A DNA stretch of 64,000 bases from Nemopilema nomurai. Lineage: Eukaryota; Cnidaria; Scyphozoa; Rhizostomeae; Rhizostomatidae. The stretch covers positions 491,649 to 555,648 of the forward strand of contig ML133473.1 in assembly GCA_003864495.1 (NCBI GenBank), in the 5' to 3' direction. Each line of letters opens with the position of its first letter. Within the stretch, counting starts at the first letter, position 1. Shown piece by piece: positions 1-12,186 of this stretch. The position numbers and the translations under genes were made by a program. The notes under the pieces are model-generated. The model ran no database searches. It was not told the DNA's origin and worked only from the letters and a program-made list of their open reading frames with translations.

Positions 1-1239
1 GTATTTACAAGGTACATATCTTTTTATTAGGAATTGTATGAAAGATGGGAGTTCAATTAGTTATTGAAAGCTTTTCACGCAAAGTCACTACTAAGAATTC
101 TTCATCATGGTACCACCACCCACAGTATACCCGGTGCATACGCTTTAGGGAAGCCGATGACTTGGTTTTCGATGCTATTTTACGAAATGTTTGGCGTCGT
201 CAAATCTTTCTAGTCTTGTTGTAAATAACACATGGCTAACCTGATTTTATGCTCCTAGACAAGAACTGAAAAGGCTAGGATAATCGACGGAATAATTCAC
301 AAAGCTGTAGAAAGATCGGTGATTCACTGCCAGCATTTAGGTCGACTGGGACTAGATCAAAAGGTCCGCTTGGCAAAGATGCCTTTGAAAAACCTATCTC
401 TCATATATCCTCATATGCGCTTTTAAACCGTAAATCAATCCTCTTGATGACTGGATTCCCAGGTCAAGCTTTGTTGGTTACCGGCCGAAAGGCAGGTTGC
501 TGACTGTAAAATTTTCTAACACCTAAACCGGATTTCACATATTCTCCCCGGAGAGGCCTCACGAACAAATCGCTGTTTCTCCTTCACTTCAAAACAATGG
601 CCAGGTAAAACCTCCTTTGTTTGCTAAAGACAGGATAATCACTAGAGGCAAAGACCTGGTAGTTCGCACTTCTCACGTTAAAGAATGAGGTGTTTGAGTA
701 AGTAAGCTTCTTATTCAGAGAGAACCTCGAGCGTGTTGGCCATGGTCAGCTTTAACAGGGTTGAAAAAAAAGTTCATAGCAAAAAGGGGGCCAAGACCAG
801 ACGACAGTGAATTCCAAGCAAAGGGTAAATGGAAACAGCGTCCGCTCCAGGGTGGAGGGTAAGTTTTAATAGTCAGTTGGGGTGAGCTTCAAATTTCAGA
901 ACAGACATTTGAGATGAGTTAAACTTGAACTATTGTCTGCAGGTTTCCCAAGAAGCAAGGATTTCGCTGTTCTTTAAATGTGCTTCGCGTATCTTGATTT
1001 TGGTTTATAGTTTAGGAGAATATCTACACTTCATTTCTGCACTTTATACCTGAAATCGAGAAATAAAATGACTCCTCGTTAAGAATACTTAAATTTACAC
1101 GTCCGCTAGAGATGTTGGCCTGTCTAACAAAATCTAATTTGCATATTTCTAAGTCTTGAAACCAGACTAAGATTAAAAGTCATTGAAAGTGATCAATTCC
1201 TGCCAGCCTATTCTTACACCAGGCAGGGGAAGCTGCTAA

Positions 1240-1445
1240 AGAAACCTAGTGTATAAAATAAGAAGCATAGGCGGCCTAAAGCCCTGGCCAAACCAGCGCA
1301 ACATTTCATCCAACAAATCCCAACAATGTTGGCGACTTTTGCGCATCGTTGGACATTGTTGGATGTAGGGGTTGTCAAACCAACGCAACACTTTATCCAA
1401 CATTTGTTGATTTACAACAGCAGCAACAACAACCAGAGGCCTAAC
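1240..1445. repeat. Repeat with CCAACA / CAACATTGTTGG motifs
   Basis: Two direct copies of a CCA(G/A)CGCAACA(T/C)TT(C/T)ATCCAACA sequence start at about 1292 and 1380, and between them lie several palindromic CAACATTGTTGG-like words (1320-1362). The arrangement looks like a dispersed repetitive element. No transposase or clear terminal repeats were seen. Confidence 0.35.
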
Positions 1446-1622
1446 CCATTCGCTCAAGCTTCTGCTGGGCAACCGTGTTTTTAGGTGTATGTGAAAATTT
1501 GGATGATAGTGAAGAAGAGATTCAAAACAAAGTTTCTATGGTTGAGAGTTATCGTCAAATACAAAGCTTTTTCTCTCCGAACCCTTTGACAGCTGCCCCG
1601 CTTGTCTCTCATTTACGGAGGC

Positions 1623-1688
1623 CTTCTTCTCTATTTTCAATAATCTTCTTCTCTATTTTCAATAATCTTCTTCTCTATTTTCAATAAT
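1623..1688 (+). repeat. 22-bp tandem repeat, 3 copies
   Basis: Three back-to-back copies of CTTCTTCTCTATTTTCAATA(AT), essentially identical, in gene-free DNA. Confidence 0.9.
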
Positions 1689-2437
1689 CTCCTTATCTCG
1701 TCGTCGTCAAACCCATCTATGCTGTCGTAAGAACCGTTTTCATTTTCTTCTTCGTCTCACCAAAGCGACAACGATGATGAAATTAATGTTAAAGGTGCGC
1801 TTTTTGAAAAATTCCTGCGACAACGTCTGCTGTGCTGTGACGTCATATGGTTTGCAACCGATTTTTGCAAGTAGGAAGATGGCGGATTTACTCTTAGCAC
1901 ATCAATCTCTTCTGTAGTCTCTGAAAGGCTCTGGTCTTCGCTATGTTCGCCGGGTGAAGAAGCGACATCAATGCCAGTCATGTTTTTGCTTTTCGAGAGG
2001 TGAAAAATAACAACTATGTCGCTTATTGACTTAATATTGACGAGACACGTTTTAACATGCTTGGAAACCATGTGACGTCACAAAAAGCACAGACTGTAAC
2101 AGCAAATGGCAAGATTCATGCTTCGAAAAAGGAACCTTCCCGCGCACCAGAAAATGCACATGAATGATCAGCCAAGCTTGACTAATGTGATGCCATCCAA
2201 AAAACAAAATGAATTTTTTCACTTCATAGGCCCTTTAAAAACACATGCAACAAACTATTCTCAAGTTGGTTGAAAATCTAATCATGGAGCCTTGGTTTCT
2301 ACTTTTAGGACTGAATAACTGGATACAAGTTTGATAATAATCTTTGCATAAACTTGGAGCCCCCAATAATTGTCCAGCTGCAGTATTTCTTTTATAACGG
2401 TGTACTGCTGAATGAGAAGGAATACAATGGGCTACAA

Positions 2438-2452
2438 CCCCCCCCCCCCCCC
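2438..2452 (+). repeat. Poly-C run
   Basis: About 15 consecutive C bases; a similar run lies at 4140-4149. These are simple sequence and prone to length error in assembly. Confidence 0.9.
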
Positions 2453-2911
2453 ATATGTATTTCAATCCGACCGCATTGAGCTATGAAATAGCCACCAAAG
2501 TTGGCACCCAATTCCGGTTTTTGGAAATAGATGCAAGTCTACCAGTTACAAAAAGCATGTCCGTGTACCTTTTTGGATTAAAATGGCCTAGAATTGGATC
2601 TTTTTCGCTATCAAAAACGGGATGAAAAATAAAAGCTGTCTTTTACCCGGGATAAGAGGCAGGGTAGCGAAGATCATGCCCTCTAGAAATGGAGCTATTG
2701 AAAACCGCCCTCTGCCTACAAGACTTATGGGAACAAACCGGTGGGAGAAAAACAGCGGGCTCTCAAGACTTGGAAGAACGGCGTAAGAGAACCCAAGATG
2801 AATATGATGATCACCAAAAGAATTTTGTTCCTGTCAACATGGAACACGTGGAATATTTCAACTATGAGGTAAATTATCTGGTTTTCGGAGTTAAAGAGTA
2901 ATTTACCAGAG

Positions 2912-3042
2912 AGAATATGGAAAACGATGGAAAGTATCTATGGAAAACGATGGAAAATATCTATGTAAAATGACGGAAAATATCTATGGAAAACGATGAA
3001 AATATCTATGGAAAACGGTGGAAAACATCTATGGAAAACGTT
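2912..3042 (+). repeat. 23-24-bp tandem repeat, about 5.5 copies
   Basis: Diverged copies of TATGGAAAACGATGGAAAAT with small length changes. It opens short frames of MENGGK type, which are an effect of the repeat and not a gene. Confidence 0.85.
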
Positions 3043-3580
3043 TATCCACAAATCCTATAATCAGTTCGCGAACCCACCTTGGTCGTGGGTAAACGAAACG
3101 GGCGTTGTTAGTGCCAGAGCAATTGAGACGGCGACCCATTGGGTTCAGGCACAGGTCACACATATCAACTTCAACCATTTATCACGCACATCTCTTTCTG
3201 ACTTCTGATCAAGACGAAAGTCGAGAAATTTAAAAAATTGAAGCTTTTCATGAGTACCTATAATTATTTTGAAATTGCGATTGCAGCTCGTGACTATAAT
3301 AGGAGCTGGTGCACCGAGAGTAGTGAGGATAAAATAGACCTTAAACGTGTCGATCGAAGTCTTCATCAGAAATGCTTTTAAGATTAAATGGAGCTAACAT
3401 ATAGCAAAATCAATATAATGGGGTTAATTCAAAAGAGTAAATATAATAGAGTCATACAATACAATAGAATTGGTACAATTAAGTTATTAATTTATAAATA
3501 TATATATATAAGCATGAGGGTAGCAAGGCTGGCAGAGGGATAATTCTTTCCATACGGATGCTAATCCATTGTATTGAACC

Positions 3581-3651
3581 AGTCTTGGTGGGAATCGAAC
3601 TCCAGCTTGCTGCTCCAAAAACCAATGCTCATTCCACTGGGCCATACGACC
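3581..3651 (-). repeat. tRNA-derived SINE head or tRNA pseudogene
   Basis: Read on the minus strand, the segment has an A box (TGGCCCAGTGG, 3635-3645) and a B box (GGAGTTCGATTCCCACC, 3586-3602) at tRNA-like spacing, beginning GGGTCGTATGG. The acceptor ends do not pair convincingly, so this is not called a functional tRNA. AT-rich simple sequence lies on both sides (about 3490-3515 and 3710-3730), as often around SINE insertions. Confidence 0.6.
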
Positions 3652-6600
3652 CATTGAAATGAACGAGGAATCTCCGAAGCCAACTATGGAGATTTCCCCG
3701 GAGATGCATACGTATATATATATATATAAATACTAGTAGGCTTGGTGTAAAATTCCAAGTCAACGACCTCAGCCCTTTTGTTTCGTGGAACGTAACTCAA
3801 AGTTCATGTTCCAGCAATAGACTTTGTAGCAAGAGTTTTGTAATGGTTCAAAAATGGCCAATAGTATGCTGTTTGAACTAAAACTGTTATCATGGCAATA
3901 AACAAATATTCAGCCACATTGCAATTCTTCTGAGCCTAGCTTTGTGTGTTCTACAGTAGTCCTAAGCGACCCGTATCAAGCTATGCGCTGTTAGTTGAGA
4001 AAATAGCCTTTGGGATTAAGATAATGGCCTAGAACCTAACATCATATATCTACAGTTCATTCAACTGATGAATAGCAGAAAAACTACAAGCTATCTTATC
4101 GGTCGTCTTCGATATTTTTTAGTTACGAAACCCCCCAACCCCCCCCCCCTGAAAATGTACAACCAAAGGGTTTAACCATCCAAGCACCCTTACCAATGTC
4201 TTCACTGTTTATCATGGGAATTTGAAAATCACAAAATTACCGAGGCTCGAACTGAAAGGTACGAAGTAGGTCTAGTAGCTTCAAATAACTGCGCTGTTGG
4301 CTATACAAACTTATATGAAACATTTGCAAGGCAATGTCGATCCACAGCAATAAAAATCTGAATAAAAGAGGTATTGACACAAGATGTTTCAAAATTGGTC
4401 TGCACTTGAAATTTGGTTAGTGATTGGTAGGCTATTTTGAAAAGTGTACAAACTAACTTCGTCTGAATAGCCTGTGTGGTTTAAATCTTCACAGTGCTTT
4501 ATAACGAACAAAAAAATCCCGATAAAATTTGTTTAGTTTTCAAAGTTGAGAAAATAATTCTACACTATCCTGAACACTGTTGCAAATGAAATCTTGATGG
4601 TTCGAATAAGTGTGTGGCGCTAACCTTGAAAAAAGTGAGATGGAATAAGAAAGAATATTCACAAGCAATGGTTGCCGGGGCAATACCATCAAATGATGAG
4701 CGCAAGATAAGATAAGATGGGATTCTGGTAATGTGATAAAAATGATAACAAAAACGAATAATCCCAAATGCCATTCACATCACAAGCTGGAATACTGTTA
4801 TTGATCTTCAAACAGACGTATTTTCAGACTTGATATCACAAGATTGTGGTTGTTGAGCTGAAAATTCCACATTGGGATATCTCAAAACAGTAAATATCGC
4901 GCACAAATATTGAAGAAAGCTCTGCTAGCAGCTAATTAAAAACATGCAGATGCGATTAGTAAATTTGCGTCACAGCATTTCACGCGTTCGTAGTCTCGCA
5001 GGAATCCAAGGCGCCAGGTTGATGCATTTGGCCAAGAAAAATGACAACCACAAGAAGCGAATTTTTACCCACTGTCTCACATTGTGGAGCAGCGGTTGCC
5101 AATGCCATGAAAACCGAATGTCCCCGCCAATCTCACGATAAGGTTAACTACCATGAAAGCTAAAACCTTGATTTCCTTAAGAAGTTGTGTATTCAATGCA
5201 TAAGTCTAAGTACCTTCTTGATTAATTCAGTCGCCCACGGAAGGATATCAAATAAAAAGAAAACGAAGTTTTGCTTTTCCTGGTTATCTTCTCAATCTAT
5301 TTATTACTTATCAATAGCTAGCTTGAAGAGGAGTTTTAATAATCACTAAGCCAAGTGCTAAACTTTGTCTAACGCTTTTGCATATTTCAACCATCTGCAA
5401 CAAACTGCGTTAATTCTAGTAAATTTATTGAGATTTTATGTTTTGATTGTCAGGGTTAAGAAGCTTTCTTGATTGGTGAACAACTTTCAAATTATCTTAA
5501 ACTTGTAACACATATTTATAAGAACTTTCGGGCCTAGGTATTTCTAGAACTAATTAAAGTGATAATTGAATTAGTTCTTAATTGAAAATTTATAAAATTT
5601 GTCAAAAATCCAAACTAAGATCGACTAATGGCACCGTGAAACCTATAAACCGCGGGACTGTGGGATTTCGAAAATTTTACCGCGGGACATCAACATATCA
5701 AAACCGCTGAATATCGAACGATACAGGGAGGAAGGTTTAGCAAGTGTAGCATCGTCTAATTGGCTCGAGAGGCAGTTAGAGTCCTTGTCTGTGAATCTGA
5801 TTGGCTAATGCAGACTTGATTTGAAAGGTCAAATGCAAGCCTTGGCAGTTTTCGCGATTTTTTTAAAAAAGATGTATAACTCTGAATTGATTGTGCACTG
5901 TAGCACCAGCGGAGGAACATGATTGGTTGAGCTAGAAATAGGATTTGAACAGATGGAACTAGAGTCCATGTTATATCCATACTAGGGTGGGCAATGCGGC
6001 GTGAAAAGGAACTGGCCACCCTATCACAAAATGTGCCAATGGGCCCTTAACAGTGCACTTCCCTGCGTGCGATATCGAGTATGGGACTTACCTTTGATAT
6101 ACATTATATAGATAATTGTGCCACTTATAAATAGATATTGCTAGATAGATAGACAGGAACTTTTATATAGATATTGTTGAGCGGTTACACCCTGGTACCA
6201 AAAATCTGCTGGAGGTGCGATTGATAAATGACCGGAGCTGAAACGAACTCTACCTAGCCTAATTGGGTCACTGTTTCACGTGTCTTTTTACCAACGAAAC
6301 TTGCTTTGAAAGCTACCGTAACAACCCCGCCCTCTCTCCCGACCAGAGGTGGGTCACAATCAGACAATCAGATTCGAGAAGAACCTTTTCCATGTAGCTA
6401 TAGTGTTAACACCCGTCAAATTATGGCTTTCTTCTCTGCATGGTGAAATCATGTCCATAGAAAACTACGTCAACAGTGCTTATTAACAATTTACGCGTGA
6501 AGGACTGTGCCATAAGAACTAAGAAAATCGTAGAACGGGGTTTTACTTAACTATTGCTTTCTTTCAATGCTTTTTACTTTGTTGGTGAAACAGAATTTGC

Positions 6601-9600
6601 TTCGCTAGGTTTCGGGGTCACATCACCTACTTTTGACTTCTCCAGGTGATTAGGTCCCACGCCATGGTTATACCTATAATATTCGGAATGTGAAACGATG
6701 TTTGTAATTATGCGTACCAATACAGCTTATGGAGATCTAGAACAAGGTGCTGAAATGAGGCAATACTACATGACACATGTCAGTATAATAAAATCAAATG
6801 TAATGAAGGAGAACCCACAATAGAAATGGCCCCAGCAGGGAGGCTTGTGAAATGCCAATTTTCATTGCTGTGAGAGTTTATCATACAAGAGGTTATCAAC
6901 TCTGCCAGATTAATGTTACAGGCGTCGGGCTGAAAGCGATTAACAACGAGCAAAGAATTAGAATTGGAATTAGAACCTGCATTAGAAAATGTTAAATATT
7001 CAAGGGAAGAAAGAAGAGGTACTACAGCAGGTTGCAGCGACTTGATGTCACTGTATGTAGTAAATATGCTTTTATCGCATGCTTTAACGACATTTCCCTC
7101 AACTTTTGCAGACTTGAGCATTGTTAGGTAACTAATTTTAAACAAAGTTCCACCAGCAGCCACTTGTTTACGTCGAAGAGAAACACAAATCTTTTGTAGT
7201 CCAGATTTTCGCTAAAAACCTCTATTCAATCAGTATTAATCAAAACAGGTTATATATAAACTAAATACCAGTCAAAATTGTAATAGCATGTCATTCTTTA
7301 AAACGCGAAGGGGGTAGGTCCGACCCTTGCGCATATTTAAAAGAAAGGTTGTGTTATGCTTTTGCTTAAGAGTTGGGTGGCTGTGAACATAGTTTTACTG
7401 CATCTTTTACAAAACATCTCGCGTTCCCTAGCGTCAAGTGTGTGCTGATTGACAATGAAAATTGATGGAGGAAAATCTATCGCCACGACTGGCCAAATAT
7501 TTTCTAAAATATCAGGCTGCCTGTTTCTGCTACTCAAACATAGATTCAGTTAAACGACCGGATCTAATATTAAGGGGTTATGGACATGAAAAAACGCCAT
7601 GAAACAGAATACCAACAAAGAAGAACACATCTTAAATCTACTAAACAAGATAAGAAAACAACGGCTACTATGGAACGAAACGGGTAACGAAACAGTGGCA
7701 GAACAAAATGAGTTCTTTAAAGCTTATAAATGCTATATGCCAAAAACTGCTAAAGTGGACACGATTAGAGTGCAGCAGGTCAAACAATACGATTAAAGAG
7801 GTTGAGAAGGTCATAAAACTAGAAGGAACAGCACGAGGCCATGGAGGTCAAGGCGATGACGAAACAGCTGATTGAAAAGCACACAAACGCTTAAGAAGAT
7901 GTGTTGGTTGGCAAACTGACATTTCGTCATGTTTTCATGAACATTTGCAATGCCTCTTTAAAAGACGGAAACACATTTAAATGACATTTTCCAAGAGCTA
8001 ATGACATGCACTTCTTATCCCCCCGGTACAATTGCCCACGAAACAAACGGGAAGACATGAATAATACATAAGTGATGGCCTCGCGAACCCCCGTAATACG
8101 TCCTTATATCTACACCAGTAGTTGATTTTTGTCGAGTCTTCCCTGAAGCTGTCTGCAGGTAAATTGGTTCATTACATTTTCCAGTACAATGGTCGACCTG
8201 CGGGCAATGTAAACAATGACCAAGAGCTATACCAAATTTCACTGCGACCCGAGTCAAGTAATTCGGAGTGGCTTAAAGAACTTCGGCTGGAAGTGATTCG
8301 ACGGACGTCGTAAATCGATTTCGACAACTGCAAGCCGCGGGAGCGACATACTCCGGTGGGCCGCAGCATTGAGACACGGGTGAGTTCAGATATCGATCTG
8401 CATCGGAATCGCTAAAAGTAATCGCATCTATCGATGAATTCCGAAAAAAAGAACGATTAACTAAGTATTGGACGAAATTTATGCACATCAGATGACTGAA
8501 AATAAAGAGAATGGAAGTCATCAAAAGCTCTTTTAAATAAAATAGACGACTGAAAATTTTTCAGAGAAATGTAGTCATCAAGCTTCATCTAAAAATTTTA
8601 TTCTTGGATACCTCTTGTTTTTTAAAAATGCGCCGTTCATTGCAAAAATTATTTTTACTAGCAATGGAGAAAATATAGCAAAACGCATCCTAGCACGGAC
8701 TTTTTTGCGTTGCAACTTCATAAGCGAGCCGGCGTTTTACAGTATCCTTTGAGCGCCACTCTAGGACATCGGTTAGAGCCATAAATCCTATTACTTTTTA
8801 AAGGTTATCTTGCAAGCATGTACGCTTGTGGTACTTGAGAAGCAGCACGCACCTTGAATGAACGCAAACGGTAGTGAACGATTCATTTTGAGTACAGGAT
8901 AATCAGGGCGCAAATGTAGACACTAGATGGGATTTCCAGTAAGTGTTTATGTAACACACAACGGGAAGCATGAAACACTTTTGCCGCGTCATCCGGTGAA
9001 TTCCAGCTACAGCGAGCTGGAAAATGCGTAGCCGGACTCAGCAGAAACTAGCAACGACCTCCAATCGCAAAATTAATCGCACAATGCAAGCATACATCAC
9101 TTACTCAACACAATACCTCATTAGTCAGTGGTCATTAGCAGCCTTTAGCTTGCAGCGAGGGCTGGGATTTCACCACAGGCAAAGTGTAGGATGTCATGCC
9201 TGGTGATGTTTGGCCAGCGCTTTATTAGAGTTGTTTGCCAGGTCGCAACATCTCTCTTGCGATAACGTCACAATAAAGAAACAACAAAAGACATTGATAC
9301 GTCGATGATTCCATTAGCAAAGCAGTTTCAGCTTTTACCACACGAGCAGATATACATCTGCAAGTTGGTGAATCCATTCAAATGTATTTGTACAGAAAAA
9401 TGTAAACTGCAAAAACTGATGAATAAATAAAAACGTTACTGATCTGCAGTTTGAGAAAAAAGGCAGGTGATATGCGAGGAAGTCGCCTATGCGTCTGTTT
9501 CCGAGGATCAGCAACCTACTGTCTATTATTCCGATTTAGCATCAATTTGATCCAGCTCTGAAGATCGAAGATGCGATAGCTCACTTCTTCCCTGTCTCTC

Positions 9601-10528
9601 AACAACCAACTTTAATCCAAAAGCGATGATCAGCAAGAGATATGGACGTCATAACGATTTCAATTCCCGAATGAACCACTTCATTGGAGTCATTCTGCCC
9701 TGTAAACTACAGTTCATTTGCAAAATACATGCATAGGTTAACGTCTTGATTGCGGAAAAACGGTCACCATTTACGAAGCAGGTGCGATGAACCGTTTCTC
9801 CAGCCTGGCAAACCATGAGCAGCTTTTGGAAGACGAGAAATTATTCAATTAGTCGTATGTTCAAGATAGCACAAATTGTCGTCACAATTATAAGGTGAAT
9901 CATAGGTGTTTGCTACGTTGAAGATGAAAGCAAGGATAGGAAGTTTGAAGTGGGAAAAGATCACTGCAACTTAGTATTGATGACAACTCAAATGTCCGAT
10001 TGAAGCTACAGATCATTGACTCAAAATTAATCTTTCTGAAAAACCGTTTACGTTTTTGGTAAGCGCGATAGTGCACGCAAAGACTTATCCCTTGCCGAGA
10101 AAATCTCCTTTACTCGATAACTTACTTTAGCAAGTAAAGGAGGATTCATTGATAAACCAATTGCTCACAAAACATGTCGATATCATTTTCTAGAAGTATG
10201 TGTTGTTAAGCCTCTGCAACCACTATATCATGCAATTAAATTGTATTTTTGCACAAACCATGTATCTTGTGATGTTATTTAGCTACAGGCTGATTCTGTA
10301 GTGATTGATGCATGAGTATTTTGCAATTTTAATGATTCAAGAGCAAGTGAGTGTGAAATGAAACGGGAAGTCTGTGATTACCGGTAAAAAAAATTAATAA
10401 CACTACCGCAATCATTTATGTCGATATAGATAATAGCGAAAATTTAAACCTGTATTTCAGGTTTATTTCTGCTGACATGCGTTAACACAAAATCTGACAT
10501 GAACTTCAATTTTTCTCTTCTATTACAG

Positions 10529-11025
10529 TAAAGCCGAGATAACGAGGTTCCGACAATAACCCTTCAGTGGGCATCAAAGCAAGGACAGGGCTGACTGATC
10601 GAGCGAGGACTGACCGAGCAAGTGCGACCGACAACGGCTTAGAACTCGCATTTGACGTGAAAAACATCCTTCGAAGCAAACAGATTTTTGGCGGTAAACC
10701 TGATTAAAAGAGACGTTTATAAAAGCTTTGCTGAGCAGCATGGTGGGGTAGGGTCAGAGACGAAAAAGAAGCGCCTCTATGAATTGCGTATTCTCTTTGA
10801 GTCAATAATTCTATTTTATATTCAGTTCGCAAGTCTTTCCGACTAAACAAGGCCGCCCCATCGGGAGGTTTACAGTGGTGTAATATTGCGAACTTTCTAA
10901 AATTATTGATCGACTAAAACTCTGTGTCACATGACCAATTAAGACTGCTTTCAAATCGAAAAGGTTTAGCCTTCGAGGTGAATCAAGCAAAGACGAAACT
11001 AGAGAAGGGTCTTAATAAACAAGCA
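10529..11025 (+). promoter_or_regulatory. Possible 5' UTR exon of the hydrolase gene
   Basis: A strong-looking acceptor (pyrimidine run then TATTACAG, ending 10528) precedes about 500 bp leading into the hydrolase ATG. If used, the gene would have a spliced leader and a coding region free of introns, which would argue against a simple unspliced retrocopy. The stretch has several short out-of-frame ATGs. There is no independent support. Confidence 0.25.
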
Positions 11026-12186
11026 ATGGTGACAGAGGCTCTGGTAATTCTTCTGGTATTTCTATGCTGCCTGTTAATGCGAGCAAAGCAGAAGGAAAAA
11101 AGCTCCTCAAAGCTATACTGGAAGAAGAACAAACGGAACACTGCCATATTATCGTTGAGCGAGAAGTTAAACGCCGGATACCAACCAACATTCTGGGCGA
11201 CGAATCCACACATGCAAACGATTCTCGGGTGCCTAGGCCACTTCTTCAACCACCGGTTTCAATTCAAAACGGAATACATACAAATGCGCGATGGGGGCAC
11301 CGTTTCGCTGCAGTGGTACGTCGAATCGGCCGCAAAGGACAGCAGAAGCGCACGTGCCAACACAGATCCCATACTGATCATAAGCGCGTGGGCCTTGGGG
11401 CCTGGGGTCTACTCTCTCTGTAAGGCCTCCTACAAAGAGGGCTACCAGCCGGTCATCTACAACAGCCGAGGCCACAACGTTCCCTTGACTAACAAACAGT
11501 TTGCTACGTTTCTAGATCCCGACGACTTCAAGGAAGCAGTCGACTACATCCACAATGTGAGCCCGTTCAGCGACCTGTTTGCCGCGGGGTTTTCGCTCGG
11601 CGCCAGCCCCGTCTTCAGCTACTTAGGCAAGCGCGGCAAGTCGAGCCTGATCACGGCAGCCGTCTTCGTGTCGACGTCGCTGGACTTGGAGATGATGCTG
11701 ACTTCGGGGCTCAAGCGGCCGTACAGGGAGGTCGTGGGCAAGTACTACACCAAGCTCGTCGAGGAGAGCACTTGCCTGCATTTCCGCGAGAAGGACGGCG
11801 ACCAGGCGAACGCATCTCTCCATGACATTCTTCAACTCTCGCACTGGGAAACGAGCCCCTACGACAGTTTCAGCGAGTGGATGAAGATCAACAATCCGAC
11901 ATCCTTCATAAGGAACATACGCACGCCGACACTGTTCATCAATTCGCTGGACGACCCCGTCTTCGACGATAAGATTCCCGCCTACGTTGTCTTGAGGAAC
12001 AACTCGTACTGCCTCGAGGTCGTGACCGATACGGGGGGTCATTGCGGTTTCTTTGAGGGGTTCTTCGCCTCTTCATGGGCGGATTCGATAGCGCTCGAAT
12101 TCTATAGTGCCGTCGGTAGATGTCGGAGCCTGATCATCTCACCGGTCAAAAACGGATTCACAAGGTTACGCAGCGTCACTCGATAA
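11026..12186 (+). CDS. ABHD1/ABHD3-type membrane-anchored alpha/beta hydrolase, intronless
   Basis: 386 residues from the first in-frame ATG. The frame is open further upstream to 10924, but without an ATG. A hydrophobic segment at residues 5-18 followed by basic residues is a type II signal anchor. The family core follows: YQPTFWATNPHMQTIL (residues 52-67), then the nucleophile elbow GFSLG with Ser190, the acid in SLDDP (Asp309/310) and the catalytic His339 in GGHCGFFEG. The triad is complete, so an active esterase or phospholipase is expected. ABHD3 cleaves medium-chain and oxidised phosphatidylcholines, but this protein's substrate is unknown. Vertebrate family genes have many introns, whereas this one is a single exon. 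From about 11280 onward it is clearly GC- and CpG-richer than its first 250 bases and than the flanking DNA. A retrocopy origin is possible. Confidence 0.9.
   Translation: MVTEALVILLVFLCCLLMRAKQKEKSSSKLYWKKNKRNTAILSLSEKLNAGYQPTFWATNPHMQTILGCLGHFFNHRFQFKTEYIQMRDGGTVSLQWYVESAAKDSRSARANTDPILIISAWALGPGVYSLCKASYKEGYQPVIYNSRGHNVPLTNKQFATFLDPDDFKEAVDYIHNVSPFSDLFAAGFSLGASPVFSYLGKRGKSSLITAAVFVSTSLDLEMMLTSGLKRPYREVVGKYYTKLVEESTCLHFREKDGDQANASLHDILQLSHWETSPYDSFSEWMKINNPTSFIRNIRTPTLFINSLDDPVFDDKIPAYVVLRNNSYCLEVVTDTGGHCGFFEGFFASSWADSIALEFYSAVGRCRSLIISPVKNGFTRLRSVTR

Larger units (their letters stand above)
1..10528. other. Gene-free flank
   Basis: No coding exon or RNA gene could be supported on either strand. 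The open frames are all under 130 codons, lack recognisable domains and mostly lack an ATG. It holds the repeats listed at 1.2, 1.6, 2.4, 2.9 and 3.6 kb and a moderately GC-rich patch at about 8.1-8.4 kb that is open on both strands and may be a worn element. Unrecognised 3' exons of TSC2 could lie here. Confidence 0.5.

Noticed and set aside
8015..8369. GC-richer patch with open frames on both strands
   Set aside because: No domain, splice pattern or start; listed only as a possible worn element.
10924..11025. Upstream extension of the hydrolase frame by 34 codons
   Set aside because: The extension begins with GTG, not ATG; the first ATG is at 11026, just before the membrane anchor.
10983..12042. 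Long open frames on the other strand and other frames of the hydrolase
   Set aside because: Shadows caused by the GC-rich third positions of the real CDS.
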